Below are positions 8,047 to 15,367 of a stretch of DNA of 25,983 nt, piece after piece; positions within the stretch are counted from its first letter, which is position 1, and each line of letters opens with the position of its first letter. The position numbers and the translations under genes were made by a program. Below the pieces are notes generated by a model. It did no database searches. It was given only the letters and a program-made list of their open reading frames with translations, and had not been told where the DNA came from. This DNA comes from Pseudomonadota bacterium (GTDB lineage Bacteria > Pseudomonadota > Alphaproteobacteria > Rhizobiales > Rhizobiaceae): assembly GCA_023399465.1 (NCBI GenBank), contig JAEWPB010000161.1, positions 1 through 25,983 on the forward strand, read 5' to 3'.

Positions 8047-8574
8047 ATGATACGAGCAGCCGACAACGCAGATGGAAAAGATTTCACCCTTCTTCTGCAA
8101 TTCGACATGGGAATGGACGGCTTTGCGTCCGACTGGGCCTATTGTGACCGCCTGTCTTCCTACATGGCCAAGATGGTCAGCCACAACCGCGCCGATTCGA
8201 TCCTCTATTCCAATCTCCTCTCTTCAGCGCTGAACGAACTCCTGGAAACTGCATTCCGGCAGCATCATGCCGGGGGCGACCTGCTGTGCAGTATCTCACG
8301 CAGCGGCGCACGGGACCGTGTCGAGCTCACCATCCCTTCCGATGGCGACACCAGCGGTTTCTATCAGGACGCGATCGCCAGGTTGTCGCACGCAGGCGTG
8401 GCAGAAGACTATCGCAACGCGCTTTTTGCCGAGGGGCCGCTCACCAATGATATCGGCCTGATGGAACTTGCCGTCGATTATGGAGCGCAGCTGTCGGTGG
8501 AGCAGCTCGGCGACCATTCTCTCCGTCTCGTCGCCGAATTCGCACTCGAGGAAACGCATAGCGATGCTCAATAA
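8047..8574 (+). CDS. Degenerate SiaB-like (slr1658-type) kinase/ATPase-fold protein
   Basis: This 175-residue cytoplasmic protein is recognisably related to the intact SiaB-like protein encoded at 12096, but its ATP-site motifs are decayed. The N-box region reads NELLETAF at residues 63-70, where the paralogue reads NELLENAV, so the Asn that normally holds Mg-ATP is Thr68. The glycine-rich box GSGLGL of the paralogue is TNDIGL here (133-138). It may therefore bind its partner without phosphorylating it. The ATG at 8047 has GGCAGG four bases upstream; the frame is open further back to 7858 but that part looks non-coding. It overlaps the next gene by 11 bases, implying coupled translation. The relationship is read by alignment of the two proteins by eye. 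Confidence 0.75.
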   Translation: MIRAADNADGKDFTLLLQFDMGMDGFASDWAYCDRLSSYMAKMVSHNRADSILYSNLLSSALNELLETAFRQHHAGGDLLCSISRSGARDRVELTIPSDGDTSGFYQDAIARLSHAGVAEDYRNALFAEGPLTNDIGLMELAVDYGAQLSVEQLGDHSLRLVAEFALEETHSDAQ

Positions 8575-9733
8575 CACCACCTACAAAATCCGGTTCGACC
8601 AGAACAATCAGGAGTTCGCGATTGCCGGCTCGATGCGGCCGCAAACGGAAGCGGACCTCTCCGGTTGCGTGGAGTTGTTCGAGAACAGCATCGCTGCGGT
8701 GCGCGGTACGCTCTATGTCAACGTCAAGAAGCTGGTGCGATTGAACAATATCGCCTTCCGGGTGCTCGCCAATCTCTTCGTCAGGGCGTGCAACGAGCGT
8801 TCCGATCTGCGGATCTCGATCATCACCTCGAGCGTGGTCGGCTGGTCGACGCGCAAGTTCGTCGCGCTGAACGACGTGAACCCGAAAATCGCGGTGGAGG
8901 AATATGACAGCGAGTTCTATCCGGGGCAGTCGTTCCTGGAGGAAGGCGGCTTCATCCCGGTACTGCGAACGCAGACCAAGCTTGCCTGGAACCACGAGCG
9001 TAACATCCTGCCGCGCCATGGCCTGAAGCCGGGGATGAAGGTCGCCGACATCTGCTGCGGTATCGGCGATTTCGCGGTGCTGTTGTCGAAGGAATTCGCG
9101 CTGTCGCGTATCGTTGCGCTCGACCATTCGAAATCGAGCCTGAACTACGCCCGGCGCGTAGCCGCCGACTTCGGCATCAACAATGTCGAATATGTCTATG
9201 GCGACGCCTCCGAGATGCTCATCGAGGACAACGAATTCGACTTCGTTACCTGCCGCCACGCGCTGCAGATCTTCAACAAGCCGGAGATGATCCTCAGCGA
9301 GCTGTTCCGTATCTGCAAGCCGGGCGGGCGCGTCTACGTCACCAACGAGAAGATCTCGCACTGCCTCGGCGAGCCGCGCGGCCAGTCGATCCAGTGGACC
9401 TATGACGAGCTGTCCAAGCTGTTCGAGCATTTCGACATGGACCTGGAGTTCGGGCCGAAGAGCCGCCGTGCCCTCGACATGGCCGGCTTCGAGGACATCC
9501 ACATGGAGTCCTTCATGGTCACCAATCTCGACGGCGATCCGCAGGACTTTGCCGACATGGTAGAGGCGTGGGAAGAAATGTTCGCTGGCGGCATGTCGGA
9601 AAAGCGCGGCGATGACCCGGCTTTTGTCGAGAAGTTCCGTCGCGGCTTCCAGGATCACCGCGCTGCGGCGCTTCATCCCAGCGGATACGCCGGCTGGCCG
9701 GTATGGGTAGCGTCGGGACGTAAGCCGGTATGA
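8564..9733 (+). CDS. STAS-like (SiaC/slr1659-type) domain fused to SAM-dependent methyltransferase
   Basis: This 389-residue two-domain protein begins with residues 1-115 that align along their length with the stand-alone STAS-like protein encoded at 12687. The phosphoacceptor-type LNSSGIN loop of that protein is replaced by LNNIAFR (residues 60-66). After a linker with possible helices (about 116-155), residues 156-389 form a class I methyltransferase: ADICCGIGDFA at 161-171 binds SAM, with an acidic ribose contact in ALDHS (Asp187), GDASE at 213-217 and CKPGGRVYVT at 251-260. The substrate is unknown. It overlaps the upstream SiaB-like gene by 11 bases and the downstream sensor phosphatase by 4 (ATGA), so all are one operon. 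The start ATG 8564 gives a complete STAS-like domain. Confidence 0.85.
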   Translation: MLNNTTYKIRFDQNNQEFAIAGSMRPQTEADLSGCVELFENSIAAVRGTLYVNVKKLVRLNNIAFRVLANLFVRACNERSDLRISIITSSVVGWSTRKFVALNDVNPKIAVEEYDSEFYPGQSFLEEGGFIPVLRTQTKLAWNHERNILPRHGLKPGMKVADICCGIGDFAVLLSKEFALSRIVALDHSKSSLNYARRVAADFGINNVEYVYGDASEMLIEDNEFDFVTCRHALQIFNKPEMILSELFRICKPGGRVYVTNEKISHCLGEPRGQSIQWTYDELSKLFEHFDMDLEFGPKSRRALDMAGFEDIHMESFMVTNLDGDPQDFADMVEAWEEMFAGGMSEKRGDDPAFVEKFRRGFQDHRAAALHPSGYAGWPVWVASGRKPV

Positions 9734-12090
9734 CAGAGACTGCAGTCAAATCCTCCCGGCGCTGGAGTCTCGCGCCGCGGACCTTCCGCACCAAGTTCAT
9801 CCTCGTCGTTGGCGGGGCGCTGCTGGTCGACCTGCTGCTTGCAGGCGGCATCGCGCTCTGGAACGTCCACCGCCTGTCGCTGAATGCCACCCAGCAGGTG
9901 GGACGCGGTCTCGAAGAGGCCACCAGCGAATACCTGAACAACTATCTCGACACCACGGTCGAGCGCACCAACCTGCTGCTGGATCGTTACCATTCCGAAG
10001 TGAATGCGCTTGCCGGTTCGATGCAGACGGTGATCGACCATCCGGCGCTTGCCGATGCGCTCGGCGACACGCTCGCTGCGGATGGATCGTTCACGACCTC
10101 TCTTTCCTACAACAGCCAGGGCAACTGGTGGCAGAACCTTGCGCCCGAGGCGTCCGCGGTCACGGTCTGGGGCTATCTGCTCGACGAGCAGAAGAAGCCG
10201 CTTCCCGAGGTGACGGCGAATGTGCGCAACAGCGCGGCATTCAACATTTTCGGCCCGAGCCTGCAGACCTCCGGCCCGCCGAAGCTCCAGATGTACTACA
10301 TCGGCCCGCGGTCGGGCCCGATCCTGCGCTCGACGCCCTTCAGCGACCAGGGCAAGGTGTTCGACGAGGTCTATCCCGGCCACAACAGTACCAACTGGTG
10401 GGACTTCTATTTCCCGGAGCTCTATGAAACCTGGCAGGGCTGGGTGAAGGATCCGTCGACCCGGCCGGTCGACTCGGCGATCACGACGCTTTCGCCCTAC
10501 ATGGACGGGATCACCGGCAAGATCATCGTCAGCTTCTTCCAGCCGCTGATGACGCCCGACCGCACGGACATCAACGGCATTGTCGGGGTCGACCTCACCC
10601 TCGATCAGATGGTCAATGTCGTCCAGAGCGTCAAGATTGCCGATACCGGCTTTGCCTTCCTCAGCATGTCGGACGGCAATGTCCTTGCGGTTACCGATGC
10701 GGGGGAAAAGACCCTCGGCCTCACGATCAACAAGGACGCCGGCTTCAGCCGGGGGCTGCACGAGAGCAGCCAGCCTGAGATCGCTGCCCTCGTCCTGCCG
10801 CAGGACGGCAGCACGGCGATGAAGCGCATCAATCTTACCGAGAACGGTGAGGACGTGCCCTACATCATGCTGATGAAGCAGCTTGCGCCGACCAACCTCT
10901 ACAGCGGCAAGGCGCCGGTTACCCGCGAGACCATGTTGCTCGGCTTCATGGTGCCGGAGCGGGAAGTGTATGCGGCGCTGATCGCCGCCCAGAGCGAGAT
11001 CTCGCGCGCAACCCAGGGCGTGGTCGCCTGGCAGGCCGGTACTGTCGTGCTCTGCCTGCTGATCGTGCTCGCCGCCGTCTACGCGATCTCGGGTCGCATC
11101 ACAGCCGGTCTCAGCGCCCTTGCCGATGCCGCCGCGCGGCTGCAGCAGAAGGACTATTCGGTGCGCGTCGAAATCCCGGCGCGCGACGAGGTGGGCGCCG
11201 TCGGCGTCGCCTTCAACAAGATGGCCGAAGAGATCCGGTTCCACACCGAAAATCTGGAAAAGCTGGTTGAGGAACGCACCGCCGAACTCGGCAAGGCCAA
11301 CGAGGAAATCACTGCGCTCAATGCCAAGCTGAAAAGCGAGAACCTGCGGCTCGGGGCCGAGCTGGATGTGGCGCGACATATCCAGATGATGGTGCTGCCG
11401 AAGCCGGCCGAGCTTGGCGCCATCCCCACCCTTGAAGTAGCCGGCTACATGGCGCCGGCCGACGAGGTCGGAGGCGACTATTTCGATGTCCTGACCGGCG
11501 AGGACGGCGTCAAGATCGGTATCGGCGACGTCACCGGCCACGGCCTTGAAAGCGGCGTGCTCATGCTGATGGTGCAGTCAGTGGCGCGTGCGCTCCAGGA
11601 AAAGGGCGGCGGTGATCCGAAGGAGTTCCTCGAGGTCCTCAACCGCGCCATCTACAAGAACATCGAGCGTACCAGGACCGACAAGCACCTGTCGCTGTCG
11701 TTCATCGACTATTCCGACAACAAGGTGACCCTGTCCGGCCAGCATGAAGAGATCCTCATCGTCCGCAAGGGTGGCGAGGTCGAGCGCATCGACACCATCG
11801 ACCTCGGCTTCCCGATCGGCCTGGAAAGCGACATTGCACCGTTCGTCGCCACCATCGACGTTCCCTTTGAAAGCGGCGACGTCATCGTGCTCCATACCGA
11901 CGGCGTCACCGAGGCGGAAAGCCCGAAGGGCGAGTTGTTCGGACTGGATCGGCTGTGCGAGAGCGCCAGCAAGCACAGCCACAGCAGCGCCACCGAGATC
12001 AAGGATGCCATCATCGCCGATCTCATGGCCCATATCGGCACCCAGAAAATCCACGACGACATAACGCTCGTCGTCATGCGACACAGGTGA
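9730..12090 (+). CDS. SiaA-like membrane sensor PP2C phosphatase (extracytoplasmic domain, HAMP, SpoIIE)
   Basis: This is a 786-residue inner-membrane receptor phosphatase. A membrane helix at about residues 23-45 is followed by a large periplasmic region (about 46-430, dCache-like by size and position). A second helix (about 433-453), a HAMP domain (about 454-508), a coiled coil (about 510-555) and a PP2C domain (about 560-786) follow. Metal-binding acids are present: Asp583 in GGDYFD, Asp600 in GDVTGHG, Asp724 in HTDG and Asp776/777 in DDITLVV. The layout matches SiaA of the Pseudomonas SiaABCD system, which dephosphorylates SiaC in response to an external signal. The periplasmic part is longer than in SiaA. 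It overlaps the upstream gene by 4 bases and is followed at once by siaB- and siaC-like genes. Confidence 0.9.
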   Translation: MTETAVKSSRRWSLAPRTFRTKFILVVGGALLVDLLLAGGIALWNVHRLSLNATQQVGRGLEEATSEYLNNYLDTTVERTNLLLDRYHSEVNALAGSMQTVIDHPALADALGDTLAADGSFTTSLSYNSQGNWWQNLAPEASAVTVWGYLLDEQKKPLPEVTANVRNSAAFNIFGPSLQTSGPPKLQMYYIGPRSGPILRSTPFSDQGKVFDEVYPGHNSTNWWDFYFPELYETWQGWVKDPSTRPVDSAITTLSPYMDGITGKIIVSFFQPLMTPDRTDINGIVGVDLTLDQMVNVVQSVKIADTGFAFLSMSDGNVLAVTDAGEKTLGLTINKDAGFSRGLHESSQPEIAALVLPQDGSTAMKRINLTENGEDVPYIMLMKQLAPTNLYSGKAPVTRETMLLGFMVPEREVYAALIAAQSEISRATQGVVAWQAGTVVLCLLIVLAAVYAISGRITAGLSALADAAARLQQKDYSVRVEIPARDEVGAVGVAFNKMAEEIRFHTENLEKLVEERTAELGKANEEITALNAKLKSENLRLGAELDVARHIQMMVLPKPAELGAIPTLEVAGYMAPADEVGGDYFDVLTGEDGVKIGIGDVTGHGLESGVLMLMVQSVARALQEKGGGDPKEFLEVLNRAIYKNIERTRTDKHLSLSFIDYSDNKVTLSGQHEEILIVRKGGEVERIDTIDLGFPIGLESDIAPFVATIDVPFESGDVIVLHTDGVTEAESPKGELFGLDRLCESASKHSHSSATEIKDAIIADLMAHIGTQKIHDDITLVVMRHR

Positions 12091-12095
12091 TGTTC

Positions 12096-12644
12096 ATGGA
12101 TTCACAGTTTGGCGAAATCGACCCCAGTAACTCCGCGTCGGCTTTCAGCAGCCATCTGCGCCTTGCCGACGGCCCCATCGATCTCAGCTGGCATCATTGC
12201 AGCACCACCGCCGAGTTTGTCGGGGAACTCTACGGACTGCGCTGCCGCGCGCAGGACATGGCCTATAACGATGCCCGCCACAGCATCGGCTACATGGTGA
12301 ACGAGCTTCTGGAAAACGCGGTGAAGTTCCGCGCCGGTGGCGACATCACCGTGCAGGCCTCGCTGGAGGAAAACCGGTTCGAACTCAAGGTTGCGAACCA
12401 CATTGCGGCGGAAACCGCCGAGCGCTTCCAGGGCCTGCTCGCCGGGATTGAGGGCCGTGATCCAGGCGAACTCCTGATCGAGCGCATCGAGGCAAATGCC
12501 GAGGACGCGAACTCCAGTGGATCGGGGCTCGGACTTCTGACATTGATGAGCGACTACGGCGTGCGTTTGGGCTGGAGCTTCCGTAAGGTGGCCGCCGGCG
12601 AATCGATCCGGCTCGAGACCTTCGCGGCATTGGACATCGCCTGA
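12096..12644 (+). CDS. SiaB-like (slr1658-type) protein kinase with HATPase fold
   Basis: This 182-residue cytoplasmic protein carries a histidine-kinase-like ATPase fold. The N-box MVNELLENAVKF is at residues 67-78 with Asn74 in the Mg-ATP position, and the glycine box GSGLGLLTL at 142-150. Proteins of this kind (SiaB) phosphorylate a STAS-like partner on Ser or Thr; the partner is probably the product of the next gene. ATG 12096 follows AGGTG with six-base spacing; ATG 12090, overlapping the upstream stop as TGATG, would add two residues. The downstream STAS-like gene begins 42 bases after the stop. Unlike its paralogue at 8047, all ATP-binding signatures look intact. Confidence 0.83.
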   Translation: MDSQFGEIDPSNSASAFSSHLRLADGPIDLSWHHCSTTAEFVGELYGLRCRAQDMAYNDARHSIGYMVNELLENAVKFRAGGDITVQASLEENRFELKVANHIAAETAERFQGLLAGIEGRDPGELLIERIEANAEDANSSGSGLGLLTLMSDYGVRLGWSFRKVAAGESIRLETFAALDIA

Positions 12645-12686
12645 GGCGAGGTGCTGCCAGACATTTCATTGGAGAATTTTCAAGCT

Positions 12687-13025
12687 ATGGAAATCAAGAC
12701 GAACGAATATCGCGTGTGGGCGGAAAACACCACGATCCACTATGAAGGTACGATGCGTCTCTCGGGTACGGAAGCTTACGCCCCTATCCTCGAGATGATG
12801 CAGCAGGTGCTTGGTTCAGCCGAAGACACGATCGTGCTCGACCTTACCGAACTGGAGTTTCTCAACAGTTCGGGCATCAATCTTCTGGCGAAGTTCACCA
12901 TCGACGTGCGCAAGCGTCCGCAGAACAAGCTTGCCGTAAAGGGCTCGACGCGTATCCCGTGGCAGTCGAAGTCGCTGCCGAACCTCAAGAAACTGCATCC
13001 GGCTCTGGAACTGGTGATCGTCTGA
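12687..13025 (+). CDS. STAS-like regulator, SiaC/slr1659-type (anti-sigma antagonist-like)
   Basis: This 112-residue single-domain protein has the STAS-like pattern: IVLDLTELEFLNSSGINLL at about residues 49-67, with Ser61 and Ser62 at the end of a strand, where STAS proteins carry the phosphorylated residue. By analogy with SiaC, the SiaB-like kinase at 12096 would phosphorylate it and a PP2C phosphatase would reverse this. Its partner is unknown: there is no diguanylate cyclase (SiaD) in the window. The ATG at 12687 gives MEIKTNEYRVW; GGAG lies 12 bases upstream, which is loose. Its last 41 bases overlap, tail-to-tail, the 3' end of the kinase gene on the other strand. Confidence 0.85.
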   Translation: MEIKTNEYRVWAENTTIHYEGTMRLSGTEAYAPILEMMQQVLGSAEDTIVLDLTELEFLNSSGINLLAKFTIDVRKRPQNKLAVKGSTRIPWQSKSLPNLKKLHPALELVIV

Positions 13026-13803
13026 CGGCAAGAAACCGGGACAATTCGGCACTGGCGGGCCGCGTGGCGGCCTCGCCAAGCCCGGCCCGCAGGAGTTCGA
13101 CCAGGCTGGGCGGTGCTGCCTTGCAGGCGCGCTCCCACTCGAAGCGGGGCTGTTCTCCCGCACGGCGGCGTGCCAGCACCTCCTGTGCCGGGCCTGAATA
13201 GGGCCGCACACCCGTCAGCAGCCACAGGCCGAGCGCGCAAAGGGCCCATGTATCGGCTTCCGGTCCGCCGGGGTCGCCGGCAATCTGCTCCGGTGCCATC
13301 CATGCGGGCGAGCCCGAAAACTCCGAGCCTGCCAGAGGATCGTCTTCGCAGCGCAGGCCCGCAATTCCGAAATCGATGAGAACCGGCAGGTTACCGCGGA
13401 ACATCACATGCCCCGGCTTGATGTCGCGGTGGACGACGCCTTGCGCGTGAACATGGGCAAGGACCCCGGCGAGCGCGCCGAGCAATGCCATGGAGCCTGC
13501 GACGGTCATATTCTCGCGCCGGGACGATTCCAGCAGGCAGCCTTCGAGCCGTTCGCTGGCCATCCAGCCGTCCCCGGTGGCGATCAGGCACGGCAGGGAC
13601 GGATGGCGCAGAACTTCTGCCAGGCGCTTCTCGCGGCCAAAGCGCCGGGCGCCGACAGGATCTGCCGCCGCCCGTTCAGGCACCAGGCGCTTAACCACGA
13701 CATCCCGGCCATCCGGGAGTGCCGCCCGATAGGTTTCCACGGTCCCGCCCGCGCGCAGAAAGAGCCGCGGCTCGGGCGGGGAGGTTCCTGAAAGGGGCGA
13801 CAC
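12985..13803 (-). CDS. Small Ser/Thr protein kinase of the T6SS operon (PpkA-like role)
   Basis: This 272-residue Hanks-type kinase has no membrane segment or sensor domain. Visible elements are the ATP-anchoring Lys38 (VVVKRL), the catalytic loop HRDIKPGHVMF at 125-135, IDFGIAG at 143-149 and MAPEQ at 169-173. Two departures stand out: the usual catalytic-loop Asn is His132, and the glycine loop is reduced to RAGGTVETYRA. In Agrobacterium the T6SS kinase PpkA phosphorylates TssL to let an FHA protein bind; the position as last gene of a tss operon suggests the same role here (inference). The start is GTG 13803, 12 bases after the stop of the methyltransferase gene. The 3' end overlaps the convergent siaC-like gene by 41 bases. 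Confidence 0.87.
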   Translation of the reverse strand: MSPLSGTSPPEPRLFLRAGGTVETYRAALPDGRDVVVKRLVPERAAADPVGARRFGREKRLAEVLRHPSLPCLIATGDGWMASERLEGCLLESSRRENMTVAGSMALLGALAGVLAHVHAQGVVHRDIKPGHVMFRGNLPVLIDFGIAGLRCEDDPLAGSEFSGSPAWMAPEQIAGDPGGPEADTWALCALGLWLLTGVRPYSGPAQEVLARRRAGEQPRFEWERACKAAPPSLVELLRAGLGEAATRPASAELSRFLAVRRSPVPEPDAVS

Positions 13804-13815
13804 GTCGGAATATAC

Positions 13816-15351
13816 CTAGATCGCGCCGGTTCGCTGCCAGATCGGCAAGGCGAGGGCAAGGATGTCCTTCACGTTCTCCCTCAGCAGGCGCAGGCTCTCC
13901 TGTTCGTCCTCGATGATCTCGCCTTCGTGCCGGATACGGTCATCGCGGCTCGCGAGCAGTTGCCAGATCGCTGTGGTGACGGCATCGACATCGACGGCGC
14001 AGCCCGCCACCAGAACCTCGTAGGCCAGCATTTCAAACAGCCGGACGGTCAGCGCCGAGCCGACACCCGTTGCCGCCAGCGCACAGACCGCGCGTCCCTC
14101 GTCGGCGCAGGCGCTGAGATGCACGGCATTATAGGCCCGAACCGCCGCAAGGCCCGCCTCGGCCGGTGCGCCCGTCATCAGCATCGCCTGGCGGGAGCCG
14201 ACGAGCATGCCGAGCACTTCGCGCGGCGTCGCTGTCGATCCCTCCGTTCCCGGCAGGCGCATCAGTTCGCCGATAGTATGCGGCCTCTGCGTCAGTGCCT
14301 CCAGCGCCGGTCCATAGAAGCGTTCGTTGAGCGTGGCGGTGCCGAGCGGAATGCGGATGTCCCGGGTGACCGCTTTCGGCGGCACCACAAGGCAAAGGCT
14401 GCGTTCCGCTATGCGACTGTCCAGGCGCCGATCGGGTATTGCGCGTGCTCCGCGGACAAACACGTCACGGCGGAAGGTCCGCTCCAGGAAATAGTCCTTC
14501 AGCGGCTCGCTCATGGCGGCCGGCGCCCGGGCCAGCAGCTCCCGTTGCTCCTTCGACAGCGAAACGTCGGGGAAATTTTCGAGGATGTTGGCGGTACCGA
14601 CATAGCTCAGCTTCGCGGCGGCGAGATCGCGGGCCACGTCGGCATGGAAGCACGGCGCCCAGTGCTCGTTCAGATATTCGTGGGAGAGATAGGCAAGGCT
14701 CTTCTCCTTCGACAGCGACTCCAGAAGCTCCTGCGGGAGTGCCCGGACACCGGCATCGGCAAATTCCCGGGCCATGGCAACGGCGTCGATGATGCGTCGG
14801 TCGCTGCGATCGCTGCCAACCGTGCCGAACATGTAGAGCATCCGCTGCAGCGGGACTGCGGATGCCCAGCCGGGCAGGGCATTGTAGGTGACGTAGACGA
14901 GACCGCCGGGCTTCAGGTGACGATCGATGAAGCGGACGATGTGCGCGCGGTTTTCGATGCTGACCCAGCTCCAGACGCCATGAAGGGCAATGTAGTCGAA
15001 AGCGGGAAGGTCATGGCTGGAGTTTCCGTTCGCCAGCGTCTCGAACGACGCCTCCTCGAACACGATGTTGCCGAGGCCAGCAGCGGCCGCCAGCGTGTTG
15101 GCCCGGGCGATATGGGCGGGATTGAAGTCGAAGCCCCAGACGCGGCTGTCCGGCGAGGCAGCAGCGATGGCGAGCGCGGACTCGCCGACGCCGCAGCCGA
15201 GTTCGCAGTAGTTATAGGACTGTCCGGCTTCGACCGGGGGTTCCATGCCCTTCAACAGGCATACGACGTCGAGGTGGGCCGGCGTCTGCTCGGCGTAAAA
15301 GCCGGGAAGATACTCGATGTCGGAAACGTAACCTTGGGTCCAGTCGCTCAT
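13816..15351 (-). CDS. SAM-dependent methyltransferase with methyltransferase regulatory domain
   Basis: This 511-residue cytoplasmic protein has an N-terminal class I methyltransferase domain: the SAM motif YCELGCGVGESAL starts near residue 48, an acidic residue lies in FDFNP (about 74-78), and LKPGGLVYVTYNALPGW near residue 146 is typical of the family. The opening TQGYVSDIEYLPGFY and the later region (about 240-320) fit proteins with the methyltransferase regulatory domain (PF10119), and the last ~190 residues form a further helical part. The substrate is unknown. The ATG follows GAGGAATTC, a strong ribosome site, 16 bases after tssG, and the kinase gene follows 12 bases later, so it is a member of the T6SS operon. 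Its role in secretion is not established. Confidence 0.85.
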   Translation of the reverse strand: MSDWTQGYVSDIEYLPGFYAEQTPAHLDVVCLLKGMEPPVEAGQSYNYCELGCGVGESALAIAAASPDSRVWGFDFNPAHIARANTLAAAAGLGNIVFEEASFETLANGNSSHDLPAFDYIALHGVWSWVSIENRAHIVRFIDRHLKPGGLVYVTYNALPGWASAVPLQRMLYMFGTVGSDRSDRRIIDAVAMAREFADAGVRALPQELLESLSKEKSLAYLSHEYLNEHWAPCFHADVARDLAAAKLSYVGTANILENFPDVSLSKEQRELLARAPAAMSEPLKDYFLERTFRRDVFVRGARAIPDRRLDSRIAERSLCLVVPPKAVTRDIRIPLGTATLNERFYGPALEALTQRPHTIGELMRLPGTEGSTATPREVLGMLVGSRQAMLMTGAPAEAGLAAVRAYNAVHLSACADEGRAVCALAATGVGSALTVRLFEMLAYEVLVAGCAVDVDAVTTAIWQLLASRDDRIRHEGEIIEDEQESLRLLRENVKDILALALPIWQRTGAI

Positions 15352-15367
15352 GAATTCCTCATAGGTG

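Noticed and set aside
8441..9676. A 411-codon minus-strand open frame opposite the STAS-methyltransferase gene.
   Set aside because: It mirrors the codon pattern of the plus-strand gene, has no recognisable motif, and the plus-strand protein aligns with known folds.
9673..11541. A 622-codon open frame on the minus strand opposite the sensor phosphatase gene.
   Set aside because: The plus strand encodes a clear membrane/HAMP/PP2C protein. The antisense product is rich in Arg, His, Asp and Gly with no recognisable domain, as expected from third-position GC bias.
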